Below are positions 34,244 through 40,890 of a stretch of DNA of 40,890 nt, piece after piece. Origin of the DNA: Candidatus Bipolaricaulota bacterium (GTDB lineage Bacteria > Bipolaricaulota > Bipolaricaulia > M55B111); NCBI GenBank assembly GCA_021735245.1, contig JAIPHJ010000015.1, positions 1 through 40,890 of the forward strand, read 5' to 3'. The position numbers and the translations under genes are program-made. The notes under the pieces are model-generated. The model searched no databases and was not told where the DNA came from. It was given only the letters and a program-made list of their open reading frames with translations. Each line of letters opens with the position of its first letter. The stretch's first letter is position 1.

Positions 34244-34559
34244 TCAAGTGTCGGATTTTGTCTGAACCCCTAAAGCCCTGTCCAGATCAACTTTCCTCAC
34301 GTAATCCTCTTCCACCAGTATTTCGCCAATTTTCTTTTCTTCCTTACCATCATTTTGTTTTTCCAACTTTTTTTTGAGCTTATCCTCTGTAAGAGCACCC
34401 ATATCGGTTAATATCTTCCCTATCCTGTTTTCCGCTTCGAAGTATTCCTCGATAATGGATAGGAGTCAGGCGCTCTTGCTCTTCCTCTCACGGTTAGCTT
34501 TCTCTTCCAGCTTATCTATCAATTACTGGTCCTCTTCTCGATAATATAGTAGTTTGCAT
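34244..34559 (-). pseudogene. RHH-MshEN regulator, decayed copy 3
   Basis: Homologous along its whole length to the regulators at 19810 and 35049. The ATG at 34559 still has AGGAGG upstream. A 2-nt deletion after the fifth codon shifts the frame. In the restored frame there are two stops: TAA after Y-Y-R-E-E-D-Q, and TGA after K-S-K-S-A. The rest is well kept, with motif 1 R-I-G...M-G...Q and motif 2 K-I-G...Q, ending G-V-Q-T-K-S-D-T. The leader riboswitch and promoter look intact, so the decay seems recent. Confidence 0.85.
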
Positions 34560-34758
34560 ATAGATCCTCCTGCCAGCTTGGACTTTCAGGAAATATCCCC
34601 TGGCTTCGGCAAATCCTCGAACTTTGAGATATAGTTATTGGATATAACTCTATTAAAATATGAAAAGTACGGAAGAAAACTTGTTTTTCTCGAGATGGCG
34701 TCGCTACTGACGTTTTTTTGGAATGAAGCCAAGGCCTTCACCTTCAATTAAAATTTTA

Positions 34759-34841
34759 TGCCTTGGTAGCCCGGCTGCCCCTTAACAAAAAGGACCCTTG
34801 GCTTTGCGCGACCCCGTTTCCGGAGTTTTGCCTTTTTCAGT
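34759..34841 (-). promoter_or_regulatory. Cyclic di-GMP-I (GEMM-I) riboswitch 3
   Basis: The cleanest match in the window. Minus strand: AAAAAGGCAAA; P2 stem ACTCCG-GAAA-CGGGGT with a GNRA loop; CGCGCAAAGCC; AAGGGTCC; then GCAGCCGGGCTACC. P3 pair AGCC/GGCT. The end overlaps CCAAGGC, which can also pair with GCCTTGG at 34728-34737, a possible switch hairpin containing ATAAAATTTTAAT. It now leads into the pseudogene. Confidence 0.88.
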
Positions 34842-34848
34842 CTAACTA

Positions 34849-34877
34849 ACCGTATCGAGAGCTATACTATTTGTCAA
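34849..34877 (-). promoter_or_regulatory. Promoter of riboswitch 3
   Basis: Minus strand: TTGACA, 17 nt, TACGGT. The -35 is perfect and the -10 is weak. Confidence 0.55.
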
Positions 34878-35048
34878 CTTTTACAATCATACCTATTTCT
34901 TTAACTTATGTTTGGGCTTTATCTACCGCTTCGACTCAAAGCTATTCGGGATATTTTGGATATTTGAACCCGACCAGGTGCGAGAAAATCAGGTGCGCCC
35001 ACCTACGAAAGAAGCAAATCGGAACACCTCAGACAGGAATCTTATTTT

Positions 35049-35354
35049 CTATTGGTCCTGAACCTGGAGGGCTCTGTCCAGATCAACCTCCCGCACGTAG
35101 TCGTTTTCGACCAGTATCTCTCCGAGCTTCTTGTCCGTCCCCTGTTCCTGAGCTTCCAGTGCGTCCTTAATCCTGTCGAACGTAACCGCACCCATGTCGT
35201 TGAGTATTTCCCCGATCCTGCGCTCCGCCTCGAAGTACTCTTCCAGAATAGAGAGAATAACGGCACTCTTGCTCTTTCTCTCTCGGTTCGCCTTCTCTTC
35301 AACTTTGTCAATCAGATACTCGTCTTCGTCTTTGTAATAAATAGTAGTTTGCAT
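35049..35354 (-). CDS. RHH-MshEN-like putative c-di-GMP transcription factor, copy 2
   Basis: 101 aa, the best-preserved copy. Residues 3-42: ribbon-helix-helix domain (T-T-I-Y-Y strand; helices around K17-N23 and S30-F41). Residues 46-69: R46-I-G48-E-I-L51...G55...I62...L66..Q69. Residues 76-99: K76-L-G78-E-I-L81...L92...L96..Q99. Both motifs are exactly 24 residues, separated by six, as in the c-di-GMP-binding MshEN domain; motif 2 has Asp where Gly is usual. The ATG at 35354 follows GGGAGG. It lies under its own promoter and c-di-GMP-I riboswitch. Likely a c-di-GMP-responsive repressor or activator of the nearby surface genes; function is inferred. Confidence 0.78.
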   Translation of the reverse strand: MQTTIYYKDEDEYLIDKVEEKANRERKSKSAVILSILEEYFEAERRIGEILNDMGAVTFDRIKDALEAQEQGTDKKLGEILVENDYVREVDLDRALQVQDQ

Positions 35355-35506
35355 ATAAGTATACCTCCCGGACAATTCTCACTTAGATTTATAAATTTAA
35401 TCCTAAACCAGGCAGGGAGTGAAGCCTAAGAAAAGCTAAAGCCGAATTTAGAGACTGGATTCTAATCTGGATAAGACCAAGGACTTCACCTTTTACCTGG
35501 TGTTAC

Positions 35507-35602
35507 CCCTGGCAACCCGGCTTTCTTCTCGGGGGGATGAATTGAAGTTGAGAAGACCCGTGGTTTTGCGTGGTTATTTCTCAATAACCTAGCCTTTTTC
35601 AA
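35507..35602 (-). promoter_or_regulatory. Cyclic di-GMP-I (GEMM-I) riboswitch 4
   Basis: Minus strand: AAAAAGGC; P2 stem GGTTATT-GAGA-AATAACC (7 bp, GNRA loop); CACGCAAAACC; ACGGGTCTTCTC; GAGAAGAAAGCCGGGTTGCC. The P3 base pair block is AACC/GGTT, a compensated change relative to riboswitches 1-3. It leads into the intact regulator copy 2, about 150 nt downstream, with a GGTGAAG...CCTTGG segment between as in riboswitch 3. Confidence 0.85.
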
Positions 35603-35614
35603 GGATGCACAATT

Positions 35615-35643
35615 ATGTTACATTGAAAAAACTTATCTGTCAA
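35615..35643 (-). promoter_or_regulatory. Promoter of riboswitch 4/regulator copy 2
   Basis: Minus strand: TTGACA, 17 nt, TAACAT. It has the same -35 and spacing as the other two regulator modules. Confidence 0.65.
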
Positions 35644-35927
35644 GTGTATATTGTACCTATAAGGTTATTTTATGTTTATACTAATTTATTGAATTTAAAT
35701 ATTCTTGAGTAAATAAATCGCTTTAATCGCGCTATCCCCGTCCACAGGGCGGAGTATTCCCCGTAAGTCAAGAAATTATAACTGCAAAATTAATTGATAA
35801 ATTATTCAGTGATTTTCATTGAGACTTAGAACTATGGGGTTAGAGCTGGATACTTTTAAAGGGTGAGGAAATCTCATATGGGGCCTGACGCCCCTGCAGG
35901 CTGTTAATCAAAAAACAAAATGGTAAA

Positions 35928-36209
35928 CTACATCAATTTCTCTGTGGTAGTTTTCTGACCGTTCACTTCTAACCAGTTTTCATTCCGCCGACTATATTTG
36001 AAACCGAAGCGGGGATTTGAGGAAACTTTCTTACCTTCCATTACCGTGTCCCGTGAGTTTATGGAATCCTTGGGCTGGGTAATTTTACTCAGTGATTCAC
36101 CAGTATCAATGATTCCGTAACCTCCGTGTTCGTCTTTGCCCGATCTCCCGATATCCCTGGTGGATTCTCGTAGCATTTCTTTCAGCTCGGAAAGTTTTAT
36201 TTGTGGTCG
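35928..36209 (-). pseudogene. Remnant of a subtilase C-terminal region
   Basis: The reading frame matches the C-terminal part of the protease at 15268: R-P-Q-I-K-L-S-E-L-K-E-M-L-R-E-S-T-R-D-I-G-R-S-G-K-D...G-Y-G-I-I-D against Q-P-Q-L-S-L-S-D-L-K-R-T-L-R-E-S-A-K-D-I-G-K-S-G-K-D...G-Y-G-L-I-D. The catalytic Asp, His and Ser regions are absent. Sequence upstream to about 36400 may hold further shifted fragments of the same gene. The open frame extends to 36290 but is unrelated there. Confidence 0.8.
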
Positions 36210-36290
36210 TCTGGAACGGTGAACGCTCCGAGGTAAGGGGTAAAATGGGCGACTCTGGTTTTTTCTGCCATGGAGGACCTCAGCCCTCAT

Positions 36291-36741
36291 TAGCCTCTAG
36301 AGGTTGTTATTTGGGAAGTATTCGGAAAGCCCACTTCAGAAGTTTGAAAGCGATAAGTCCTGTCATGGTCATAGCAATTTGCCTTGGGCATTCGTTCTAA
36401 TATAATTTAACAGTTAATTTATTCTATTTTGTAAGCAGGAACTCTTAACTGTATAAATTTTCGTTCCCCAGAACCTGCTGAGATCCCCAGGGCACCCCTG
36501 GAGTTGAATCGGCTGGTTGGATAAATTATTAGACGGGGTCCGACACTCAACCGAGCACTAAGTTCCGGAAAGCAAGTAGTTGTTTTATCGACAATTTACT
36601 AAAGCTTTACCGGTATATGAATGGAGGCTCCAATTTAGTGCCGGGTTCTTGGTCTTACCTCGTTAAAGTAAATAATTCGTAATCTCGGGGATTCTATTAC
36701 AGGACCCGTACCTCGGGGGTAATCGACTATTAGGTTCTACT
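36291..36741. other. 451-bp intergenic region
   Basis: No supported gene. The first ~110 bases may be eroded N-terminal subtilase sequence. CCCCAGAACCTGCT near 36466 also occurs near 15018. A weak AGGTTCTACT precedes the transporter start. Confidence 0.4.
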
Positions 36742-38154
36742 ATGCAATATCGTAATCTCTTGAAGACCAGCTGGGTCTGGATTTTTCTGGCACTATCGGT
36801 CGTACTAATTCTTTTATCCTTCGACCCTCCTGCCGGGCTTACCAGGGACGGACAAATTTCCCTGGCTCTGCTCGCTGCGGTCGTCATTCTCTTTATTTCT
36901 GAACCCATCCCTCTTCCGGGGATAATATTTTTTATCGCAATATACCAGGTATTTTTCGGTCTGGGAACTCCGAACCAGGTAGCAAAGTCCTTTATGCACG
37001 ATGCCGTGTTCTTCATTATGGGTGCACTCATGATCGGTGTTGCTTTGAACAACCAGGCCATCGGGAAAAGACTGATACTGGTATTAATAAATAAAGTGGG
37101 AAATAACGCAAAGAGGATAAGTCTTGCAATAATTACGACCGCGGCATTGTTGGCCGGGTTCATCGCGGACCACGTGGTTGCCGCAGTCCTAACACCGATG
37201 GTAATTTCGTTATTAAAAACCACCAGAGAACAGACGAACAAAAGTATCGCAAATCTGAGTAAGTTCCTTCTGTTTTCTGTGGCTTATGGAGCCACTATCG
37301 GCGGACTTTACGCTCCCAGTGGCGGTGGTCGTAATATAGTAATGATGGGACTACTGGACGAGATAGCAAACCAGCAGATAAGTTTTGGCAGGTGGATAGC
37401 CCTATCTTTACCTATAACTCTCTTAATGATACCCGCTACGTCTTTGATATTGAACTTCGTCTTTAAACCTGAAGTTATAGACCTCTCCCTGGCCGTTACC
37501 GGATTGAGAGAAGAACTCGAGGAACGGGAAGTAACAGGAGAAACGTGGTTGACTATATTCATATTCGCGGTAACGGTTATCCTCTGGATCACCGCGGGAT
37601 CACTTCTCGGTCTGGGTATACTGGCCCTGCTCGGGGCAACCCTTTACCTGGTTTTCGGCCTGGTTGATTGGGAGGACTATCAGAGGGGAGTTAACTGGGG
37701 TGTAATAGTAATCTATATGGGAGCCCTGAGTATGGGTTCTCTGTTAAACAGGACAGGGGCAGCGGGTTGGATTGCAGATTCAGTAATGACGTTTATGCGA
37801 GAAGGCTTAAACCTTACCGGAATTGGTCCGATAGCCGCAGCAATTTCCGCCCTTTCAGCTGCTATGACAAATTTGATGAGTGCCGCGGCGGCTGCAAGTG
37901 TCGTCGGCCCGATAACGTTAAAATTGACCGAATACAGCACCCTGGATCCGGTCTTTGTAGCTCTACTTACGGCTGTTTCCAGCTCTTTCGGATTCTTACT
38001 TATCATAGCGACCCCTCCGAATGCGATTATTTATTCGTCGGGACACATAAAAGCGAAAGACTTTATTAAGGCGGGGGTATTGATGACCATGGCAGCATTC
38101 GGTATTCTGTCCCTGGTGGTTGCTTTCTGGTGGAATTTATTGGGTTTAATATGA
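36742..38154 (+). CDS. SLC13/DASS-family sodium-coupled anion transporter
   Basis: 470 aa inner-membrane permease with about 11-12 hydrophobic helices. Seen: the family opening (I-F-L-A-L...P-I-P-L-P-G), a first re-entrant region around residues 131-146 and a second around 372-388 (M-T-N-L-M-S-A-A-A-A-A-S-V-V-G-P), with A-T-P-P-N-A-I-I-Y-S-S-G near residues 424-435. Family members bind Na+ and dicarboxylate through two S-N-T motifs. Here both are altered (A-D-H-V and S-A-A), so substrate or coupling may differ. A tandem UspA gene and a regulator follow in the same direction, a probable three-gene unit. Confidence 0.82.
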   Translation: MQYRNLLKTSWVWIFLALSVVLILLSFDPPAGLTRDGQISLALLAAVVILFISEPIPLPGIIFFIAIYQVFFGLGTPNQVAKSFMHDAVFFIMGALMIGVALNNQAIGKRLILVLINKVGNNAKRISLAIITTAALLAGFIADHVVAAVLTPMVISLLKTTREQTNKSIANLSKFLLFSVAYGATIGGLYAPSGGGRNIVMMGLLDEIANQQISFGRWIALSLPITLLMIPATSLILNFVFKPEVIDLSLAVTGLREELEEREVTGETWLTIFIFAVTVILWITAGSLLGLGILALLGATLYLVFGLVDWEDYQRGVNWGVIVIYMGALSMGSLLNRTGAAGWIADSVMTFMREGLNLTGIGPIAAAISALSAAMTNLMSAAAAASVVGPITLKLTEYSTLDPVFVALLTAVSSSFGFLLIIATPPNAIIYSSGHIKAKDFIKAGVLMTMAAFGILSLVVAFWWNLLGLI

Positions 38155-38228
38155 CAGAAGAACTTTCAATAAGTTAGCGGAGTTTTTCAATTGGGCGTAG
38201 CCTGTTCCTGGCAAGGTGAGAATATTTT

Positions 38229-39119
38229 ATGGCTCTGAACGTACTTTATTACAGTCAAGGCCGTGAGGAAGATAAGAACGCTCTGACCTATTTAAGGAGT
38301 TTACTGAGCGAGAAAGTAGACGAGATAGCTATTATATACGTTACCGAAAAGAGTTCAGAGGTCGACGAGAAGCGCCGCAGGGACCTGGCGCGAGAGCAAC
38401 GGGAACATTTTACCAGCGTGGAAAGCGAGGAAGCCCTTCAGCAAGCGAGAAATGTATTTTCAGAAACCACTATAAACGTTATTACGACCTCGTCCACTGG
38501 AGACCCCGTGGAAGAAGTAATTCACGAGTTAGGCGATCAACAGTTTGACCTCTTTGCTCTGACTGCGTTTGGACGTGGCGGGTTTAGCAAAGAAATTCTT
38601 GGCGCTCACGTTAAACCCATTCTGGAAAGGTCGAATCTGCCCGTGTTAATTCATAAAGGCGAACTTGCCTCGTGCGAAAGGGTGTTGATGCACGTCCCCA
38701 ACGATGAGGAACGGTGTATCAACCTGGCAAATTACATGAGTAAATTTCTCAAACATTCCAAACCCTCAGTAACCTTCCTTTCAATTCTGGAAGAGGGACA
38801 CCCTCATTTTGACGGCTATACCTCTCCCGAAGATGAAGAAGGTCTAGCCGAAGTCAGAAAGGATTACGAATTTGAAGAGAAAGAATACTTACAAAAGGCG
38901 AAAGAAATACTTACCGAGGAGGGTATCGAAGCCGAGGTGAGGCACAGAATAGGCGGTTTGTCTGACGAGCTGCTGAAAGAAGCCAAAGAAGGGAGGTACG
39001 ATTTAATGTCTTTCGCTCCCGAAAAACCCGGGCTCCTTCAGAGTCTCTGGGAGGGGGACGTGTCGTTCGAAATTATCAGAGACGTCGAAATCTCGGTTTT
39101 AAAGTTTTTGAAGGTTTAA
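38229..39119 (+). CDS. Tandem universal stress protein (UspA x2)
   Basis: 296 aa with two Usp domains (about residues 1-143 and 150-296), each with the alternating beta-alpha fold. The first ends with I-L-E-R-S-N-L-P-V-L-I; the second ends with I-I-R-D-V-E-I-S-V-L-K-F. The G-x-x-G-x9-G-[ST] nucleotide motif is present only in modified form (F-G-R-G-G-F-S-K-E), so ATP binding is uncertain. AGGTGAG ribosome site. Pairs of an SLC13-type carrier and a Usp protein suggest that the Usp protein modulates the transporter, by inference from position. Confidence 0.82.
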   Translation: MALNVLYYSQGREEDKNALTYLRSLLSEKVDEIAIIYVTEKSSEVDEKRRRDLAREQREHFTSVESEEALQQARNVFSETTINVITTSSTGDPVEEVIHELGDQQFDLFALTAFGRGGFSKEILGAHVKPILERSNLPVLIHKGELASCERVLMHVPNDEERCINLANYMSKFLKHSKPSVTFLSILEEGHPHFDGYTSPEDEEGLAEVRKDYEFEEKEYLQKAKEILTEEGIEAEVRHRIGGLSDELLKEAKEGRYDLMSFAPEKPGLLQSLWEGDVSFEIIRDVEISVLKFLKV

Positions 39120-39134
39120 TACCTAACTGCATTT

Positions 39135-39710
39135 ATGCCAAAAATACTTAGGAATCCGCTAGCATCCGAACTTATTTACCTTCTAAAAGACGGACCTGCC
39201 GGTCGAAGGACTCTGACCAACGAGGTCGGTGCATCGGAAAGTTCGGTGAGAACCGTTTTAGAGCACCTGCAATCGGAAGGGATAGTGGAAATGGACCGGC
39301 GAGGAACCAGTCTATCCGAAATGGGGAGGCTGGCATTCGGCCCCCTGCTGGAGTCAGTCCTTCAGGTAAAGACGGTTAACCCGCCTGAATTATCCATGGG
39401 GGAGATTAGCAGGGCAGCTCTTATTACAAAAGTCGACGAACTAAGCGGTCGGGCATGGAGTTTTCGCGACCTGGCAATCAGGGAAGGGGCTAAGGGGGCA
39501 GTAATTCTGGAGATCGACGGCAAGATAAGGTTCTTGCACTCTCAGGATTCACTCGAGGAAATCAATCCTGAAGCCGACAGGGCACTAAAAGATTCCTTTC
39601 CCGAGTGGGAGAAATCCAGCCTTATAATAGTTGTTTCCGGAGACAGTTCAGAAGTTGTGGAACAGGGCCTATGGAGAATTATCGGGGAAATAGTCCTAAA
39701 GAAATCCTAA
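39135..39710 (+). CDS. Winged-helix regulator, DUF4443-like
   Basis: 191 aa. Seen: an N-terminal winged helix (residues about 5-65; L-T-N-E-V-G-A-S-E-S-S-V-R-T-V-L-E-H-L is the recognition helix region), then a mixed alpha/beta domain with G-A-K-G-A-V-I-L and a late L-I-I-V-V-S-G strand, as in DUF4443 proteins, which are mostly archaeal. It starts 15 bases after the Usp stop, without a clear ribosome site, so it is probably co-translated and may control the transporter unit. The family call is from pattern memory. Confidence 0.68.
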   Translation: MPKILRNPLASELIYLLKDGPAGRRTLTNEVGASESSVRTVLEHLQSEGIVEMDRRGTSLSEMGRLAFGPLLESVLQVKTVNPPELSMGEISRAALITKVDELSGRAWSFRDLAIREGAKGAVILEIDGKIRFLHSQDSLEEINPEADRALKDSFPEWEKSSLIIVVSGDSSEVVEQGLWRIIGEIVLKKS

Positions 39711-39738
39711 AAAGCTCGATTTCCCTCAACTGTAACGC

Positions 39739-40635
39739 CTACCCAACTCTCCCCGTAATATATTTCTCGGTAAGTTCTTTCTCGGGGTTTTCAAAAAGCT
39801 CTTCCGTCTCGCCCATTTCTATTAATTCTCCCAGCCAGAGCAAAGCTGTCCTGTCGGATATACGGGCCGCCTGCTGCATATTATGAGTAACGATAAGAAC
39901 CGTATAGTCGGTGCTGAGATCTTCGATCAGGTCCTCAATTCTCCCTGCCGATATCGGGTCCAGCGACGAAGTCGGTTCGTCCATCAGGATTATTTCTGGC
40001 TTTGTAGCCAGACACCTGGCTATACACAGCCTCTGCTGCTGGCCTCCGCTCAACTCCATGGCTGATTGATGAAGCTTGTCCTCCACCTCGTCGAGCAAAG
40101 CCGCCTGTTTCAGGCTATCTTTTACAACTTCGTCCATTGGACGATCGTCAATTGGGCTTCTCTCTTCGGATTCAAAGAAACCAGCAAAGGTACTGAAAAC
40201 ACCTTTTTCTTTCCTCAAATGGTGCCTGTAGGCTCGAGGGCCAAAGGCAATATTATCGTAAACACTTTTGGGAAAAGGATTCGGCTTTTGAAAAACCTGG
40301 CCGACTTTTTGTCTGAGCCTGCTTACCTGGAGACCTTTGGAATAAACGTTATCTCCGTCTACCTTTACAACTCCCTCCACTCTGGCGCCATCTATCAGGT
40401 CGTTCATCCTATTTATCGACCGAAGCAGGGTCGACTTTCCGCAGCCCGAGGGCCCGATTAAAGAAGTTACTTTCTTTCTGAGAACGTCCAGAGAGACGTC
40501 GTCAATTGCTTTCTCTTCGCCGTAGCAGACGTCTAGATTCCGTATCTCTACCGCGGTCTGCTCCGGTAGATTCAGAATACCTTCTTCGCTTCCCTTATCA
40601 CCAGACAATTCACCCTCCTGCTGGACGGAAACCAT
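39739..40635 (-). CDS. pstB: Phosphate ABC transporter ATP-binding protein PstB
   Basis: ATPase of the high-affinity phosphate importer PstSCAB. Seen: Walker A G-P-S-G-C-G-K-S-T (residues about 61-69); Q-loop V-F-Q-K-P-N-P-F-P; the PstB-specific D-K-L-H-Q-S...L-S-G-G-Q-Q-Q-R-L-C-I-A-R signature; Walker B I-I-L-M-D-E-P; T-H-N-M-Q-Q-A-A-R; and the end Y-I-T-G-R-V-G. About 298 aa against ~257 in E. coli: there is an N-terminal extension and an insert of roughly 26 residues between Q-loop and signature. I chose the ATG at 40635 (AGAGGTG upstream) over one at 40680. The other pst genes are presumably beyond the window. Confidence 0.93.
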   Translation of the reverse strand: MVSVQQEGELSGDKGSEEGILNLPEQTAVEIRNLDVCYGEEKAIDDVSLDVLRKKVTSLIGPSGCGKSTLLRSINRMNDLIDGARVEGVVKVDGDNVYSKGLQVSRLRQKVGQVFQKPNPFPKSVYDNIAFGPRAYRHHLRKEKGVFSTFAGFFESEERSPIDDRPMDEVVKDSLKQAALLDEVEDKLHQSAMELSGGQQQRLCIARCLATKPEIILMDEPTSSLDPISAGRIEDLIEDLSTDYTVLIVTHNMQQAARISDRTALLWLGELIEMGETEELFENPEKELTEKYITGRVG

Positions 40636-40811
40636 AAGAATTCCACACCTCTTTATTGAATATGAACCTAAGTCATGCAATTCTCTCTCCTAAGACCAAC
40701 TTATAATTAAGTCTACAGGAAAAAATAGTCCCTATTTGAGAAACTTAGTTATCTTCACCTATTAGGTGATATCTAAAGCGTTAAATCAAGTCCCTCTTCC
40801 AGGGCTTTCAA

Positions 40812-40890
40812 CCAGCACCCGTTTATCAAATAAGTCCTTCGGTTAACTCTTCCCTGTTAATTTAACAAATCAAAACCGCACAATTTTGGT
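40812..40890. repeat. Possible third CCAGCACC element, cut by window end
   Basis: TTTCAACCAGCACCC here resembles TTTCAACCCAGCACCC at the left edge of the element at 13188. The matching right end would lie beyond the window, so this cannot be confirmed. Confidence 0.3.

Noticed and set aside
1-40890. tRNA genes and CRISPR arrays
   Set aside because: I looked for T-loop sequences and regularly spaced repeats on both strands and found none; the 9-nt arrays have no spacers.

Overview
The window comes from a bacterium of the diderm type. The 18.0 kb protein ends in a porin-like C-terminal Phe strand, and there are secreted beta-helix and adhesin-like proteins. It makes and uses quinones (a complete Na+-NQR operon next to polyprenyl-diphosphate synthase and MenG/UbiE) and signals with cyclic di-GMP. 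Many proteins are rich in Asp and Glu and energy conversion is sodium-based, which would fit a salt-adapted anaerobe or microaerobe. A few genes (a Ta0216-like B12/radical-SAM protein, a DUF4443-like regulator) have mostly archaeal relatives. An uncultured lineage such as Bipolaricaulota/Acetothermia is possible, but that is a guess. No tRNA, rRNA, CRISPR array or intact transposase was seen.

Layout. 0-7.5 kb (minus strand): nqrA-B-C-D-E-F, polyprenyl synthase and menG, a sodium pump with the genes for its quinone. NqrA carries an RnfC-like pair of [4Fe-4S] motifs. 7.5-8.9 kb: gene-poor, with a MITE-like palindromic element and a 29-bp direct repeat. 8.9-15 kb: housekeeping genes (radical SAM, rex, MoaD/ThiS-like, RNase HI, hpt, tsaD), including a probable ATA start for tsaD and a second palindromic element. 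15.3-36.3 kb: a surface/secretion island. It holds a subtilase, a small secreted protein, a beta-barrel protein, a 1.3 kaa beta-helix protein, and five minus-strand genes that look like a chaperone-usher-type fibre system: a pilin-like subunit, two adhesin-like proteins, a PapD/DUF916-like chaperone and an usher-like barrel. 36.7-40.7 kb: an SLC13-type transporter, a tandem UspA protein, a DUF4443-like regulator and pstB.

The most interesting system is in the island. I recognise six cyclic di-GMP-I (GEMM-I) riboswitch-like leaders within 16 kb, at 19.6, 20.2, 20.5, 33.9, 34.8 and 35.5 kb. Compact ones, each behind a TTGACA promoter with a 17-nt spacer, precede three copies (one a pseudogene) of a ~100-residue protein. 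That protein joins an N-terminal ribbon-helix-helix DNA-binding domain to two 24-residue motifs matching the c-di-GMP-binding MshEN consensus. Two larger riboswitch-like leaders, whose P3 arm is built from 9-nt repeats, precede the structural genes (beta-helix protein on the plus strand, pilin-like protein on the minus strand). The locus therefore seems to read c-di-GMP twice, in its mRNA leaders and through a one-component RHH-MshEN transcription factor. I know of no description of this arrangement. All of this rests on reading the sequence; no database or covariance search was run.
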